The translations under genes and the position numbers were made by a program. Positions 7,634 to 16,318 of a stretch of 34,959 nt of DNA are shown here, one piece after another. The notes beneath the pieces were generated by a model. That model was not told the origin of the DNA. It was given only the letters and a program-made list of their open reading frames with translations, and searched no databases. Each line of letters begins with the position of its first letter. Position 1 is the first letter of the stretch. The DNA is from Bacteroidales bacterium. Lineage in GTDB: Bacteria; Bacteroidota; Bacteroidia; Bacteroidales; JAGONC01. The stretch covers positions 1 through 34,959 of the forward strand of contig JAQUQD010000030.1 of assembly GCA_028716265.1 (NCBI GenBank), given 5' to 3'.

Positions 7634-8927
7634 GGGCCTCCGCGACGACGAACGTACTGCCGCCCACAAAGACAATATCATCGTGGCGAGCGATGAGACG
7701 TGCGCTGGCCAGTGCTTTCCTGACCGACGAATACACTTTCCCCCGCAATCCTGCCTGGTGGGCCTCCAAAGCAAGCTGATTTGGGTCAAGTGCCCTGGGA
7801 ATGGCAGCCTGGCAGAAATAGTAGACCGCGTCACGGGGAAGAAGTGAAAGGATCGCCTCCCGGTCCTTGTCAGCTACCATTCCCAGCACAATATGCAGCC
7901 GCTTGTGATCCATGGCCGAAAGCTGACGGACAACATAACCGATCCCCTCCCTGTTATGCCCTACATCCACGATGGTCAGAGGATCGGTACCGATGGTTTG
8001 CCAGCGTCCCATCAGGCCAGTGTTCGGAATCACCCTGCGGATGCCTGTCTTCACTTTATCCAACGGTATCTGGTAACCTGCCCTGTTCATCAGTTCGATC
8101 CCCTGCACTACCGTGAGGATGTTCCTCGACTGGTAATCGCCTTTCAGCGGACTCTCCAGGGAGGCCAGGTATGTTTTGCCATGCCGGAGGACATCAAAGC
8201 CATCGAGCAGGTTTCCCGTTTTGTTATCCTGTGAAATCTGAAGTGAATAATGCTGATCGGCCAGGGAGATGGGAGCGTTAAGTTCCCACGACCGGTGTGT
8301 GAAAACGCCTATGGTCTCCACCTGAGTCTCTCCGATGACAACGGGAATCCCCGGTTTGATGATCCCAGCCTTTTCCAAAGCGATTTTTCCCAGTGTATCC
8401 CCCAGGAATGCCTGGTGGTCGTGACCGATGTTGGTGATCACCGAAAGTACGGGCATGATGACGTTGGTGGAGTCCAAACGCCCTCCCAGGCCGGCTTCGA
8501 TCACCGCTACGTCGATCCTTTCCTCTCTGAAGTACGAGAACGCCATCCCGACGGTCATTTCGAAAAATGACGGCTTTATCCGTTCAAATGCTTCCCTGTA
8601 GGATTGGACGAATTCGATGACCTTTTCTCTGGGTATCATGATCCCGTTGATACGGATCCTTTCCCTGAAGTCGATCAGATGGGGGGAAGTGTACAGTCCA
8701 ACTTTCAAGCCAGCTTCCTGCAGTATACTGGCAAGGAAATGCGAGACGGAGCCTTTGCCGTTAGTGCCTGCCACATGCACGGAGGCGAACGTTTCGCAGG
8801 GATTTCCCAGGACCTTACACAGAGCAATCGTATTGGTCAGGTCCGACTTATAGGCAGGTGCACCGATTCGATGAAACATCGGCAACTGGCTGTAAAGGTA
8901 TTGGATTGTCTGGTGGTATCCGGGCAC
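7620..8927 (-). CDS. folC: Bifunctional dihydrofolate/folylpolyglutamate synthase
   Basis: FolC adds glutamate to dihydropteroate and to folates in the cytoplasm. The 435-residue protein has the Mur-ligase-like ATP-binding loop HVAGTNGKGSVSHFL (about 51-65), followed by GLYTSPHLIDFRERIRING. The second-domain signatures VIEAGLGGRLDSTNV and TNIGHDHQAFLG are also intact. Length is normal. It is the last gene of the exbB-exbD-tonB-folC set, 20 nt after tonB. Its 3' end overlaps that of the convergent ThiS-like gene by 14 nt. Confidence 0.95.
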   Translation of the reverse strand: MPGYHQTIQYLYSQLPMFHRIGAPAYKSDLTNTIALCKVLGNPCETFASVHVAGTNGKGSVSHFLASILQEAGLKVGLYTSPHLIDFRERIRINGIMIPREKVIEFVQSYREAFERIKPSFFEMTVGMAFSYFREERIDVAVIEAGLGGRLDSTNVIMPVLSVITNIGHDHQAFLGDTLGKIALEKAGIIKPGIPVVIGETQVETIGVFTHRSWELNAPISLADQHYSLQISQDNKTGNLLDGFDVLRHGKTYLASLESPLKGDYQSRNILTVVQGIELMNRAGYQIPLDKVKTGIRRVIPNTGLMGRWQTIGTDPLTIVDVGHNREGIGYVVRQLSAMDHKRLHIVLGMVADKDREAILSLLPRDAVYYFCQAAIPRALDPNQLALEAHQAGLRGKVYSSVRKALASARLIARHDDIVFVGGSTFVVAEALTLR

Positions 8928-8947
8928 AGGACAGGATTCGATAGTGA

Positions 8948-9748
8948 TCAGTTCATTTTGATGAAAACATAGGTGACCGTACCGGTCTGTAATTCGGGCG
9001 CGTCGGGAGAGGGAGAGAAGGTGGCTTTCAGGGCCGCATTCTTCGCCTGCGTGCGCAGGCTTAGGTCGGCAATGGTGGTTCCTCTGGCTCCTGGCTCAGC
9101 TTTTACGACACTGCCTGTCCTGTTCACCCAGATGGTCACAACGATCCTTCCCTGCTCATCCGAGGAATATTCGGGTTTGGGCAGGTTCCTGGCCTTTCTT
9201 CCCGACAGGTCATAGGAGATCCCGCTTCCCGAGCCCCCCGATCCTTCATAGTTGCCGGTGTTTTTAGTTCCGTCAGGCCTGCCCTGGTCTCCCGGCTTAC
9301 CGGTGACTCCCTGTCCTCCCTGGGTGGAGCTTCCTTTTGCAGGGCCCTTGTAAAGGGCATCCGGATTCACCTGGGGCTCAGGTTTTTCAGGTATTTCGTC
9401 AGTCGCCTTTTGCTGTTTATCGGTAACTTCCTGCTCCACAGTTTCCTTCGGTTTCTCTGTCTTAGGCTTGCTGACCGGAACTTCCTCCACTTCCTGAGTG
9501 AGCACCTCTTCCTCTGGTTGAGGTTCAGGCACCTGGGTCTGGGGTTGCATTTCTTCAGGGACGATCATTTCGTCAGGCTGAACCAATCCCATTCCCTGGT
9601 CAGAATATCCCAGATCGACCTCCACTCCTTCCTCTCCGGGAAGAGGCAATGGGGTTTTCAGGGCCATCAGCAAAAAGGCCAGCAGGATGACGAGGTGGCC
9701 TACGACCGTACCTATGATCCCTTTGATCTTATCTGAATGCTCATTCAT
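8948..9748 (-). CDS. tonB: TonB-family energy transducer
   Basis: TonB passes the inner-membrane proton motive force to outer-membrane transporters. The 266-residue protein has one N-terminal membrane helix (about 11-29, IIGTVVGHLVILLAFLLMAL). A long Pro/Glu/Lys-rich periplasmic spacer follows (about 60-140), then a Gly/Ser-rich linker (about 140-180). The C-terminal domain (about 190-266) contains RIVVTIWVNRTGSVVKAEPG and ends in GTVTYVFIKMN, the pattern of Bacteroidota TonB proteins. It overlaps exbD by 8 nt, so the two are co-translated. The gene symbol is by family; Bacteroidota usually have several TonB copies. Confidence 0.85.
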   Translation of the reverse strand: MNEHSDKIKGIIGTVVGHLVILLAFLLMALKTPLPLPGEEGVEVDLGYSDQGMGLVQPDEMIVPEEMQPQTQVPEPQPEEEVLTQEVEEVPVSKPKTEKPKETVEQEVTDKQQKATDEIPEKPEPQVNPDALYKGPAKGSSTQGGQGVTGKPGDQGRPDGTKNTGNYEGSGGSGSGISYDLSGRKARNLPKPEYSSDEQGRIVVTIWVNRTGSVVKAEPGARGTTIADLSLRTQAKNAALKATFSPSPDAPELQTGTVTYVFIKMN

Positions 9749-10166
9749 GGGAGCTTTTGGGCTGTGTTGCCAGGATTACTTTATGCTTGGTATTATATAA
9801 TCGGTTCACGCTGTTCACCGCATCAATGACGGTCACCACATACTGAACAGCCACGGTTTTGTCTGCACGCAATACGACGGAAGCATCCTTCTGGCCCTGG
9901 AGGATAACAGCCAGTTCTTTACCGATGGACAGCGGTTCGACCGGCTTGCCATCAACATAATATGCCATTCGTTCGTCGATGTAAACGGTCACTGTGGCTG
10001 GCTTTGCCAGGGTCTTGCTGTCGCTGCTGGGCAACAGAAGTTTTACGGCATTGGGAGCAACCAGCGTAGAGGTGAGCATAAAAAAGATCAGCAGAAGAAA
10101 AACCAGGTCCGACATGGAAGCCATGGAGAATTCAGCTTTGCGCTTATTTCTGAGCTGTATTGCCAT
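9741..10166 (-). CDS. exbD: ExbD/TolR-family proton-channel subunit
   Basis: ExbD works with ExbB to harvest the proton motive force for TonB. The 141-residue protein has a short basic cytoplasmic start (MAIQLRNKRKAEFSM) and one membrane helix (about 20-40, DLVFLLLIFFMLTSTLV) opening with D20, the expected proton-path Asp. A periplasmic domain follows, with VTVYIDERMAYYVDGKPVE and VVLRADKTVAVQYVVTVIDA. It lies 42 nt after exbB and overlaps tonB by 8 nt. Confidence 0.93.
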   Translation of the reverse strand: MAIQLRNKRKAEFSMASMSDLVFLLLIFFMLTSTLVAPNAVKLLLPSSDSKTLAKPATVTVYIDERMAYYVDGKPVEPLSIGKELAVILQGQKDASVVLRADKTVAVQYVVTVIDAVNSVNRLYNTKHKVILATQPKSSHE

Positions 10167-10208
10167 TGCATCTTAATTTTCATTCATTTATCAAAGGAAA
10201 GGGCACCC

Positions 10209-10910
10209 TTATTTTGCCGGTTCATGAAGAAGATCCATGAATTCGGTGGCCCTAGCTTCCAGGATGAAAACCAGCTTTTCGATACGGGCGACAAGTATGT
10301 TGTATCCCAATAGCGCAATGATCCCTACGATCAGTCCGGCGACGGTGGTGATCATCGCCTGGTAAATACCTGTCGACAGCAACTGGATATCAATGTTGTT
10401 ACCGGCCATCGACATATCGTAAAAGGCCCTGACCATCCCCAGTACAGTACCCAGAAAGCCGAGCATGGGAGCGATCCCTGCAATGGTGGCCAGTCCGGTA
10501 ATATTCTTTTCCAGGCGGGCGACCTCAAGCTTGCCCACATTTTCGATGGCAGCATTGATATCATTCAGGGGTTTACCCAGGCGGGCCAATCCTTTTTCGA
10601 TCATCCGGGCAATGGGGGTCGAATAGCTTTTGCACAGCGCATTGGCAGCATCCAGTCGCCCACCATGGACAAAATCGCGGATGTTGTTCATAAAATTCCG
10701 GTCGTCCCTGGAGGAACGGTTGATGATAAGAAAACGTTCAATAAAGATATAAACGGCTATAAACGACAGCAGGATTATGGGAAGCATGATCCAGCCGCCT
10801 TTGAGCATCAGCTCCCAGACAGACAACCGGATTACATTTTGCTGGGTGGACAGGACCACGTCCCCTGCACCCTGAGTTCCCTGGACAATTTGCAACAATA
10901 TACCAGTCAT
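10209..10910 (-). CDS. exbB: ExbB/TolQ/MotA-family proton-channel subunit
   Basis: This is the inner-membrane channel partner of ExbD and TonB. The 233-residue protein has membrane segments at about 40-60 (WIMLPIILLSFIAVYIFIERF), 138-162 and 186-206. The second carries the family signature IAGIAPMLGFLGTVLGMV, and the third follows AMITTVAGLIVGIIALLGY. The extra N-terminal stretch of about 35 residues is common in Bacteroidota members. It is the first gene of the exbB-exbD-tonB-folC operon. A weak promoter-like TAACTTTA lies 17 nt upstream of the start. Confidence 0.93.
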   Translation of the reverse strand: MTGILLQIVQGTQGAGDVVLSTQQNVIRLSVWELMLKGGWIMLPIILLSFIAVYIFIERFLIINRSSRDDRNFMNNIRDFVHGGRLDAANALCKSYSTPIARMIEKGLARLGKPLNDINAAIENVGKLEVARLEKNITGLATIAGIAPMLGFLGTVLGMVRAFYDMSMAGNNIDIQLLSTGIYQAMITTVAGLIVGIIALLGYNILVARIEKLVFILEARATEFMDLLHEPAK

Positions 10911-10926
10911 ATAGGTAATGGTTTTG

Positions 10927-10934
10927 TAAAGTTA
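10927..10934 (-). promoter_or_regulatory. Weak promoter -7 candidate for the exbB operon (TAACTTTA)
   Basis: The minus strand reads TAACTTTA, one mismatch from TAnnTTTG, 17 nt upstream of the exbB ATG. The 142-nt gap between anmK and exbB suggests a transcription start here, but the box is imperfect and no -33 element is seen. Confidence 0.25.
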
Positions 10935-11000
10935 AAATTACGACAATACCCTGTCACCCGGATTTCCTGGTCTGTCTTTTTTCTGACACCGGAATGTTAA

Positions 11001-11028
11001 TACTAACTCCATTTTGGGGAAATTAGTA
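11001..11028. repeat. Inverted repeat in the anmK-exbB gap
   Basis: The arms TACTAA and TTAGTA are perfect, and inner T-A, G-C and wobble pairs extend the stem to about 10 bp around an A/T-rich loop. It sits just past the anmK stop (11053, minus strand). No T-tract follows, so it is not a standard intrinsic terminator, but it could protect or end the anmK transcript. Confidence 0.4.
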
Positions 11029-11052
11029 TAATCAGGCGCCGATCATCGCCAT

Positions 11053-12117
11053 TCAGGGCAAATAAACAGCTCCGCCGCAGGAGTCCTCCGTGGCTCCGGT
11101 GGCCGAATGCAGGCAGTTTGATTGGCTTCTTGACCGTAACACTCCCAGGAATGCAAAGATGAGTGCCTCCTTGTACTGAATGACCAGGCCGTCTGGAATG
11201 AAGACCGGATTATGCGTATGGTCCCGGATGCGTTCCATCAGAAATGTGTTGTATGCTCCTCCGCCGGTTACAATCATCGGATGTCCGGGATCCTGATCCA
11301 GCACCCTGGTAATCTGAAATGCAGCATGTTCGGTATAGGTTCTCAACAGATCATGAACGGTAAGGCCGGAATCATTGAACAAAGGAGTTATATTTTTTTC
11401 AACCCATTCTCTTCCGAGGGATTTGGGCGGTTGAAGATGGTAAAAGGCGAGTGCATTCAACCGCGTGAACAGGTTCGCATTTATTTTTCCAGAGCGGGCT
11501 AGGTCTCCGTCGGGATCATAGGGATGGCCGAGCCTGATGGCAAGGCTATTCAGCACAAAGTTCACCGGGCAGATATCTCCTGCAATGCGTTTGTCGTCCT
11601 GCTGAAAGGATATGTTAGCAAATCCTCCCAGGTTCAGGCAAAAGAAATAGGATCCAAACAGGAGTTGGTCGCCGGCAGGAACCAGAGGGGCACCCTGCCC
11701 GCCTTTTGCAACATCCGTGGTACGGAAATCACAGACGACAGGTAAACCTGTTTCGGCTGCCAGGGCGGCCCCGCTTCCAATCTGCAGGGTCATCCTGGCG
11801 GAAGGCTGATGGAAGACCGTATGCCCGTGCGAAGCGATCAAGTGAGGCCTGACTGATAGCTGCTGAAGGAACTTTCTTACCACGCTTCCCAGATAATGGC
11901 CATAGGATGTATGCAACAAAGCAAGCGATAATCCGTCATACGTATGCGCATTACGGAGATGTTCGGTCCACTCGGCAGGATAAGGATAGGTAACGGCTTC
12001 CTTGATCTCAAAGGTCCAACGGCCTTCGTTCTCCGTAAAATGACACAAGGCCAGGTCGGTCCCGTCCAACGACGTTCCTGACATAACCCCTATTGCCCAG
12101 TACGTATTCATGTTCAA
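11053..12117 (-). CDS. anmK: Anhydro-N-acetylmuramic acid kinase
   Basis: AnmK phosphorylates and opens 1,6-anhydro-MurNAc from peptidoglycan turnover, giving MurNAc-6-phosphate. The 354-residue protein opens with GVMSGTSLDGTDLALCHF (about 11-28), the phosphate-binding signature of the family. It continues with HGHTVFHQP and TLQIGSGAALAAETGLPVV (substrate and nucleotide regions), and MIVTGGGAYNTFLMERI near 272-288. Its start overlaps the murF stop by 4 nt (ATGA), so wall recycling and wall synthesis are translationally coupled. It is the last gene of its run. Confidence 0.95.
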   Translation of the reverse strand: MNMNTYWAIGVMSGTSLDGTDLALCHFTENEGRWTFEIKEAVTYPYPAEWTEHLRNAHTYDGLSLALLHTSYGHYLGSVVRKFLQQLSVRPHLIASHGHTVFHQPSARMTLQIGSGAALAAETGLPVVCDFRTTDVAKGGQGAPLVPAGDQLLFGSYFFCLNLGGFANISFQQDDKRIAGDICPVNFVLNSLAIRLGHPYDPDGDLARSGKINANLFTRLNALAFYHLQPPKSLGREWVEKNITPLFNDSGLTVHDLLRTYTEHAAFQITRVLDQDPGHPMIVTGGGAYNTFLMERIRDHTHNPVFIPDGLVIQYKEALIFAFLGVLRSRSQSNCLHSATGATEDSCGGAVYLP

Positions 12118-13409
12118 AGCAGATCGGTCAGCTGTTCGAGTCCAATAGCCCTGGAGCCCTTCAACAACAGGATTCTGTTTCTTAGCGGCTGTTTCACGAG
12201 GTATTCGCGTGCCTCACCAACAGTCAGAAATGCCTTGAAACCATCCGGTATGGTAAGCGAGGAAAACTGCTCCCCGATGAGGATCCCCTGAGCCAGGTTG
12301 AGTTCGGTTGCAAATTCCATGATTCGTTGGTGTTCGTCGTGGCTGAAGGATCCAAGTTCCAGCATATCCCCCAGGATCAGGTATTTGCCGGGATCGCTCA
12401 GGGAAGCAAAATTCCTCAGGGCGGCTTCCATACTGGAAGGATTGGCATTGTAGGCATCCATGATCACACGGTTGTGGCTTGTTTCCAGTAGCTGCGACCT
12501 CATATTGGCCGGCATGTAATCCGAAATGGCCTCGGCCATCTTGTCTAAGGGAACGTGAAAATACCTTCCGACTGCCCAGGCAGCCAGGATGTTCTCAAGG
12601 TTGTAGGCTCCGGTCAAACGCGTGTTTACCAACCGTTCTTTTCCATTATCGGTCTGTGCGATGCTGACGGTCAGGTACGGATCCATGGATTGGCAGGTCG
12701 CCATGACTGACGCCGGACCTGAGGAGCCATACGTGATGCGTGGTATTGTGGCCGAAAGGGAATCCAGCAGGGCATTGTCCGTATTGACAAACAACGTGCC
12801 CCCGGTATTGCTAATATATGTATAGAGCTCGTTCTTTGCACGGATGATCCCGTCGCAGTTGCCAAAACCCTCCAGGTGGGCTCGTCCGATGTTGGTAATG
12901 ATACCCAGGCGGGGCTGGGCGATCCGGCACAGGTGGCTGATCTCGCCAGGGTGGTTGGCTCCCATCTCAGCGATGGCTACATCTGTGTCATCTTGAATGG
13001 AAAGGATGGTGAGGGGCACTCCGATATGGTTGTTGAAGTTACCCTTTGTGGCCACTACGCGGTACTGTTTCGACAGCACTGCATAACATAGCTCCTTGGT
13101 TGTCGTTTTGCCGTTGGTACCCGTGATGGCGAGTACGGGGATACCGGTGTGCTTACGATGGAATGTTGCCAGTTGTTGCAGAGTATCAAGGACATTGTCA
13201 ACCAGAACGAACCGTTGGTTTCTGGCCACTCCGGGATCGTCGACCACGGCATAGGAACAGCCTTCTCCGATCGCTTTTTCCGCGAACGCATTTCCATCAA
13301 AGGAGTTTCCCTTCAACGCAAAAAAAACGGAGTCCCTGACTATCTTCCGGCTGTCGGTGCAGATGAGGGGATGTCTCTTAAAGATCCTGTATAGTTCTTC
13401 GATGGGCAT
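12114..13409 (-). CDS. murF: UDP-N-acetylmuramoyl-tripeptide--D-alanyl-D-alanine ligase
   Basis: MurF adds D-Ala-D-Ala to the UDP-MurNAc-tripeptide in the cytoplasm. I place the start at 13409 (MPIEELYRIFKRHPLICTDS, 431 residues), because family members begin this way. An in-frame ATG at 13454 would put an intrinsic terminator hairpin inside the coding region and is rejected. The ATP loop TGTNGKTTTK lies at about 96-105, and the region EMGANHPGEISHLCRIAQP is the middle-domain signature. DAYNANPSSMEAAL is the C-terminal domain signature. It is downstream of gldJ across the terminator and overlaps anmK by 4 nt. The murF-gldJ-porU-porV neighbourhood also occurs in Flavobacteria. Confidence 0.94.
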   Translation of the reverse strand: MPIEELYRIFKRHPLICTDSRKIVRDSVFFALKGNSFDGNAFAEKAIGEGCSYAVVDDPGVARNQRFVLVDNVLDTLQQLATFHRKHTGIPVLAITGTNGKTTTKELCYAVLSKQYRVVATKGNFNNHIGVPLTILSIQDDTDVAIAEMGANHPGEISHLCRIAQPRLGIITNIGRAHLEGFGNCDGIIRAKNELYTYISNTGGTLFVNTDNALLDSLSATIPRITYGSSGPASVMATCQSMDPYLTVSIAQTDNGKERLVNTRLTGAYNLENILAAWAVGRYFHVPLDKMAEAISDYMPANMRSQLLETSHNRVIMDAYNANPSSMEAALRNFASLSDPGKYLILGDMLELGSFSHDEHQRIMEFATELNLAQGILIGEQFSSLTIPDGFKAFLTVGEAREYLVKQPLRNRILLLKGSRAIGLEQLTDLL

Positions 13410-13416
13410 TTTCTTC

Positions 13417-13451
13417 AAAACAAAACCCCATCCGGAGTCATCAGGATGGGG
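13417..13451 (-). terminator. Intrinsic terminator after gldJ, before murF
   Basis: On the minus strand, 8-bp perfect arms CCCCATCC and GGATGGGG (13444-13451 and 13426-13433) flank a 10-nt loop. They are followed directly by TTTTGTTTT (13425-13417). The hairpin begins 27 nt after the gldJ stop, and the U-tract ends just 8 nt before the murF ATG. Confidence 0.8.
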
Positions 13452-13478
13452 CATACAAACAGAATTGATTTCTTTCTT

Positions 13479-14984
13479 TTAATTCCCCCTGTAGGATGAT
13501 CCCATCCTGGTCATCGCACATCGGAAGCCGATGTTGTTGGCCGACTGGTTCTCATCGAGGTATCTTCTGACGGATGGACTCAGGTAGTATGCCGGATCCC
13601 TCCATGAGCCTCCTTTGTAGACCCGCGACTTATCGCTGATCAGCGAGGTGTTGCCATAATCATACATGAGTTGGGTGGTATTGCTTTCAGCAGATTCAGC
13701 GGTCCAGTCCGCAGCGATGGTGGAGGAATAATCACCGTCTTTGTAGTTGATGTTGTCCGCTTTACGGTAGTTCTTTCTACCGGCAGCCTCTTCCGGAGTG
13801 ACTTCCCTGTATTTGAGTCTTCCCAGGCTGTCTTTGGGGGCCAGGAAGCCATCCTCATCTGTTTGCTTAACCGTAAAGATGTTTCCCCTGAAGGGCTGTA
13901 GATCAGCTACATCCTGGAAAGTGAGGGGACGATAAACGTCAAGCACCCATTCCGCGACGTTACCTGCCATGTTGTAGAGTCCGTAGTCATTTGGCCAGTA
14001 GGAGGCGACTTCCGTAGGGATAAGGGCTCCATCGTTCAGGTTGCCTGCAACCCCCATATAATCACCCCTCCCTCTTTTAAAGTTGGCGATGAAATTGCCA
14101 TAGTATTTCTTCTCGTCGGTCCTTACATAATTTCCGTTCCACGGATAGGATTTCCGTTCAACGATCCGTTCATTCAGCGTATTGCCGACGAGGCCGTAAG
14201 CTGCATATTCCCACTCCGCTTCGGTAGGCAGGCGATATTCGGGAAGAAGGATACCGTCCTCGAAGCGTACAGGACGACCGTCGGGATTGCCATTGGGGCT
14301 GAGGTCGGGCAGGTTCTTATTGACAAGTCCCTGGTATTGCCCGGCCAGATATGCATCCGTATTGAAGTTGTTTTCATTGCGCTGGTCAGGATCGGGCTGC
14401 AGGATCCCTTTCTTGATGAGGAGCATTTCATTGACACGGTCCGTACGCCATACGCAGTAGTCGTTGGCCTGCACCCAGGATACGCCGACCACAGGATAAT
14501 TCTTATAGGCCGGATGACGCAGGTACGTGGTCACAAAGGGCTCATTGAAGGCCAGGCGGTCACGCCACACCAACGTGTCGGGTAATGCCTTTCTCACTAC
14601 TTCAGGATAATCGGTTCCGAAAACCCTTTCCAGCCAGTACATGTATTCCAGGTAATCAACGTTGGCCACTTCCGTTTCATCCATGTAGAATGAACTGACG
14701 GTCACTCTTCTGGGAACATTGTCCCAATCATACAAGACATCCTGCTGGGTGGAACCCATCACGAACGTACCTCCTTCAACATACACCAATCCAGGGCCTG
14801 TGATCTGTTCAGTTTCCTGGGCAACTTCAAATCCGCCCCATTTGGAATCGTTGTATACCCACCCTGTGGTGTTGGAAGTCTGCTTCTTACCCATCTTGGA
14901 TATCCCATCCTTGCCACATCCTGAAAAGACCACCACCAGCGCGGATATGAATAAAAGTCCTAAAAATTGATTTCGCCTGATCAT
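13479..14984 (-). CDS. gldJ: Gliding motility/T9SS lipoprotein GldJ (SUMF1-like fold)
   Basis: This is a 501-residue lipoprotein. A signal peptide ends in a lipobox with C23 (VVFSGC). A short linker contains TGWVYNDSKWGGFE (about 41-54), typical of GldJ. The SUMF1/FGE-type domain then runs from about 67 (GLVYVEGGTFVMGST) through YRLPTEAEWEYAAYG and NVAEWVLDVYRP to GGSWRDPAYYLSP and GFRCA. In Flavobacterium johnsoniae GldJ is needed for gliding and for GldK stability, and its gene adjoins porU and porV; the same linkage here supports GldJ over GldK. The domain lacks obvious enzyme function in this family. It follows porP/sprF by 31 nt and is followed by a strong terminator. Confidence 0.85.
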   Translation of the reverse strand: MIRRNQFLGLLFISALVVVFSGCGKDGISKMGKKQTSNTTGWVYNDSKWGGFEVAQETEQITGPGLVYVEGGTFVMGSTQQDVLYDWDNVPRRVTVSSFYMDETEVANVDYLEYMYWLERVFGTDYPEVVRKALPDTLVWRDRLAFNEPFVTTYLRHPAYKNYPVVGVSWVQANDYCVWRTDRVNEMLLIKKGILQPDPDQRNENNFNTDAYLAGQYQGLVNKNLPDLSPNGNPDGRPVRFEDGILLPEYRLPTEAEWEYAAYGLVGNTLNERIVERKSYPWNGNYVRTDEKKYYGNFIANFKRGRGDYMGVAGNLNDGALIPTEVASYWPNDYGLYNMAGNVAEWVLDVYRPLTFQDVADLQPFRGNIFTVKQTDEDGFLAPKDSLGRLKYREVTPEEAAGRKNYRKADNINYKDGDYSSTIAADWTAESAESNTTQLMYDYGNTSLISDKSRVYKGGSWRDPAYYLSPSVRRYLDENQSANNIGFRCAMTRMGSSYRGN

Positions 14985-15015
14985 ATTGCTTGACTTAAGT
15001 TGAACCTATCAATAA

Positions 15016-16026
15016 CTAAAAACTTGGTGAATTTATTACTTTAATCCTTCTTTTTTTATAGTCCTCTTTATAGATGCAGAATTCCCAGCGGAACGAGACC
15101 TCATGGGCTCCGCCCGAACTGATCCCGATCTTGGACAATGTGTAGTCGAAACTGTAACCGATTTGGTAGGTAGGTTGTCTGAATCCGAGCAATACAATGA
15201 TCGCATCAGGATTTTCAAAATTGTGTCTGAACCAAAGTCCGGCGACAAAGGGATTGATTTTGCCATACAATCCGACATTCAGCTGGTGAAACTCACCCTG
15301 TTGCTGATACAGGAAATTGGGAGAAAGCGTGATATCATCCTCCTCAGCATCTCCAAACCGCATGGTCGAAAGGTTGAATTCAGCGCCCCCGTGCACAGTG
15401 AACTTTCTGCTGAGTTTGCTTTCGGAAGGTTCTGTAAAACCATTTTCGGGCTCGGCCAGGTGATGAACGGCAACTCCCCCGTAGAATTTATCCGAATAGC
15501 CTGCGATCACTCCGGCAGAAAAATCTACGAATCCTACTGACCGTGAATCATAGAACTGGGGATCATGATAGGCCGGATCGATGGTACCGTTACTTGGATC
15601 AATGGCATCCCCTAAGACCAGCTTATCCACGTCCACTTTCATCTGCTGATAGGTAGCCTGCGCACCGAAGTCAATGCGCAGATTGTCGGAAGCCTGTAAT
15701 TTAAAGGAATACAGACCACTCGCCATCAGTGATGTGATGGCACCGCTTCCCTGCCGGTCGGCAGTGAACATCACCCCATATCCGCTCTTGATCTTTTCCA
15801 GGAACTGATCGTAACCAACGTTGTAGGTTACATATCCCTTGGAAATTGCCGGCCACTGATTGCGGTAATTCAATGTCAGACGGCCACAGTATGTGGAACC
15901 CGCCATGGCAGGATTCAGGTACATCGGATTGGCATAGTACTGCGAAAAAGCAGGATCCTGGCCGTATGTGAACGTAGGCAGCATAAAGGTGAACAACAGG
16001 ACTAACACTGAAAGTTTCCTTATCAT
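15016..16026 (-). CDS. PorP/SprF-family T9SS outer-membrane protein
   Basis: This is a 336-residue predicted outer-membrane beta-barrel. A signal peptide (MIRKLSVLVLLFTFMLPTFTYG) is followed by the family hallmark QDPAFSQYYANPMYLNPAMA. Later blocks include LTLNYRNQWPAI, GYGVMFTADRQGSGAI and the C-terminal pair of strands YQIGYSFDYTLSKIG and HEVSFRWEF. In T9SS, PorP is a core outer-membrane component, and SprF-type paralogues help to secrete and anchor particular partners. Which of the two this is cannot be decided from sequence alone. It heads the porP-gldJ run, divergent from the first porU. Confidence 0.9.
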   Translation of the reverse strand: MIRKLSVLVLLFTFMLPTFTYGQDPAFSQYYANPMYLNPAMAGSTYCGRLTLNYRNQWPAISKGYVTYNVGYDQFLEKIKSGYGVMFTADRQGSGAITSLMASGLYSFKLQASDNLRIDFGAQATYQQMKVDVDKLVLGDAIDPSNGTIDPAYHDPQFYDSRSVGFVDFSAGVIAGYSDKFYGGVAVHHLAEPENGFTEPSESKLSRKFTVHGGAEFNLSTMRFGDAEEDDITLSPNFLYQQQGEFHQLNVGLYGKINPFVAGLWFRHNFENPDAIIVLLGFRQPTYQIGYSFDYTLSKIGISSGGAHEVSFRWEFCIYKEDYKKRRIKVINSPSF

Positions 16027-16059
16027 CCCGGCTTTTTCAGAAAATTGGGTACAATATTA

Positions 16060-16067
16060 CAAATATT
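16060..16067 (-). promoter_or_regulatory. Weak promoter -7 candidate for porP/sprF (AATATTTG)
   Basis: The minus strand reads AATATTTG, one mismatch from TAnnTTTG, 33 nt before the start of the PorP/SprF gene. The position matches that of the better boxes in this window. Confidence 0.3.
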
Positions 16068-16293
16068 TTCAATCGGCGACGGCCTATGTTGATTATTATT
16101 TAAACTTAAAACAGTGAAAATTATTGCCACACAAGCAGAATCTGTATAAGAGAAATCCATGTGCAAACTTTTTGTTCATAAAATTGTCAATCTGCCAGGG
16201 CAATAATCCGGGTTTGATCCGCGCTTTACATTACATCAAGCAACGTTTTGTGGTTCCAAACCGTCTATTAACGAATGACACCGAAAAAATTCG

Positions 16294-16301
16294 GATATTT
16301 G
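16294..16301 (+). promoter_or_regulatory. Weak promoter -7 candidate for the porU operon (GATATTTG)
   Basis: GATATTTG is one mismatch from TAnnTTTG and lies 17 nt before the ATG at 16319. If used, it rules out the upstream in-frame TTG at 16124 as a start. Confidence 0.3.
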
Positions 16302-16318
16302 CAACCAATACTTCACGG

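Noticed and set aside
13410..13454. Longer murF beginning at 13454
   Set aside because: The added codons fall on the terminator hairpin and T-tract, and MurF proteins start at the MPIEELYRIF-like segment.
16124..16318. Upstream in-frame extension of the first porU from a TTG
   Set aside because: The 65 added residues have no family character, and a clean signal peptide begins at the ATG at 16319, just after a promoter-like box.
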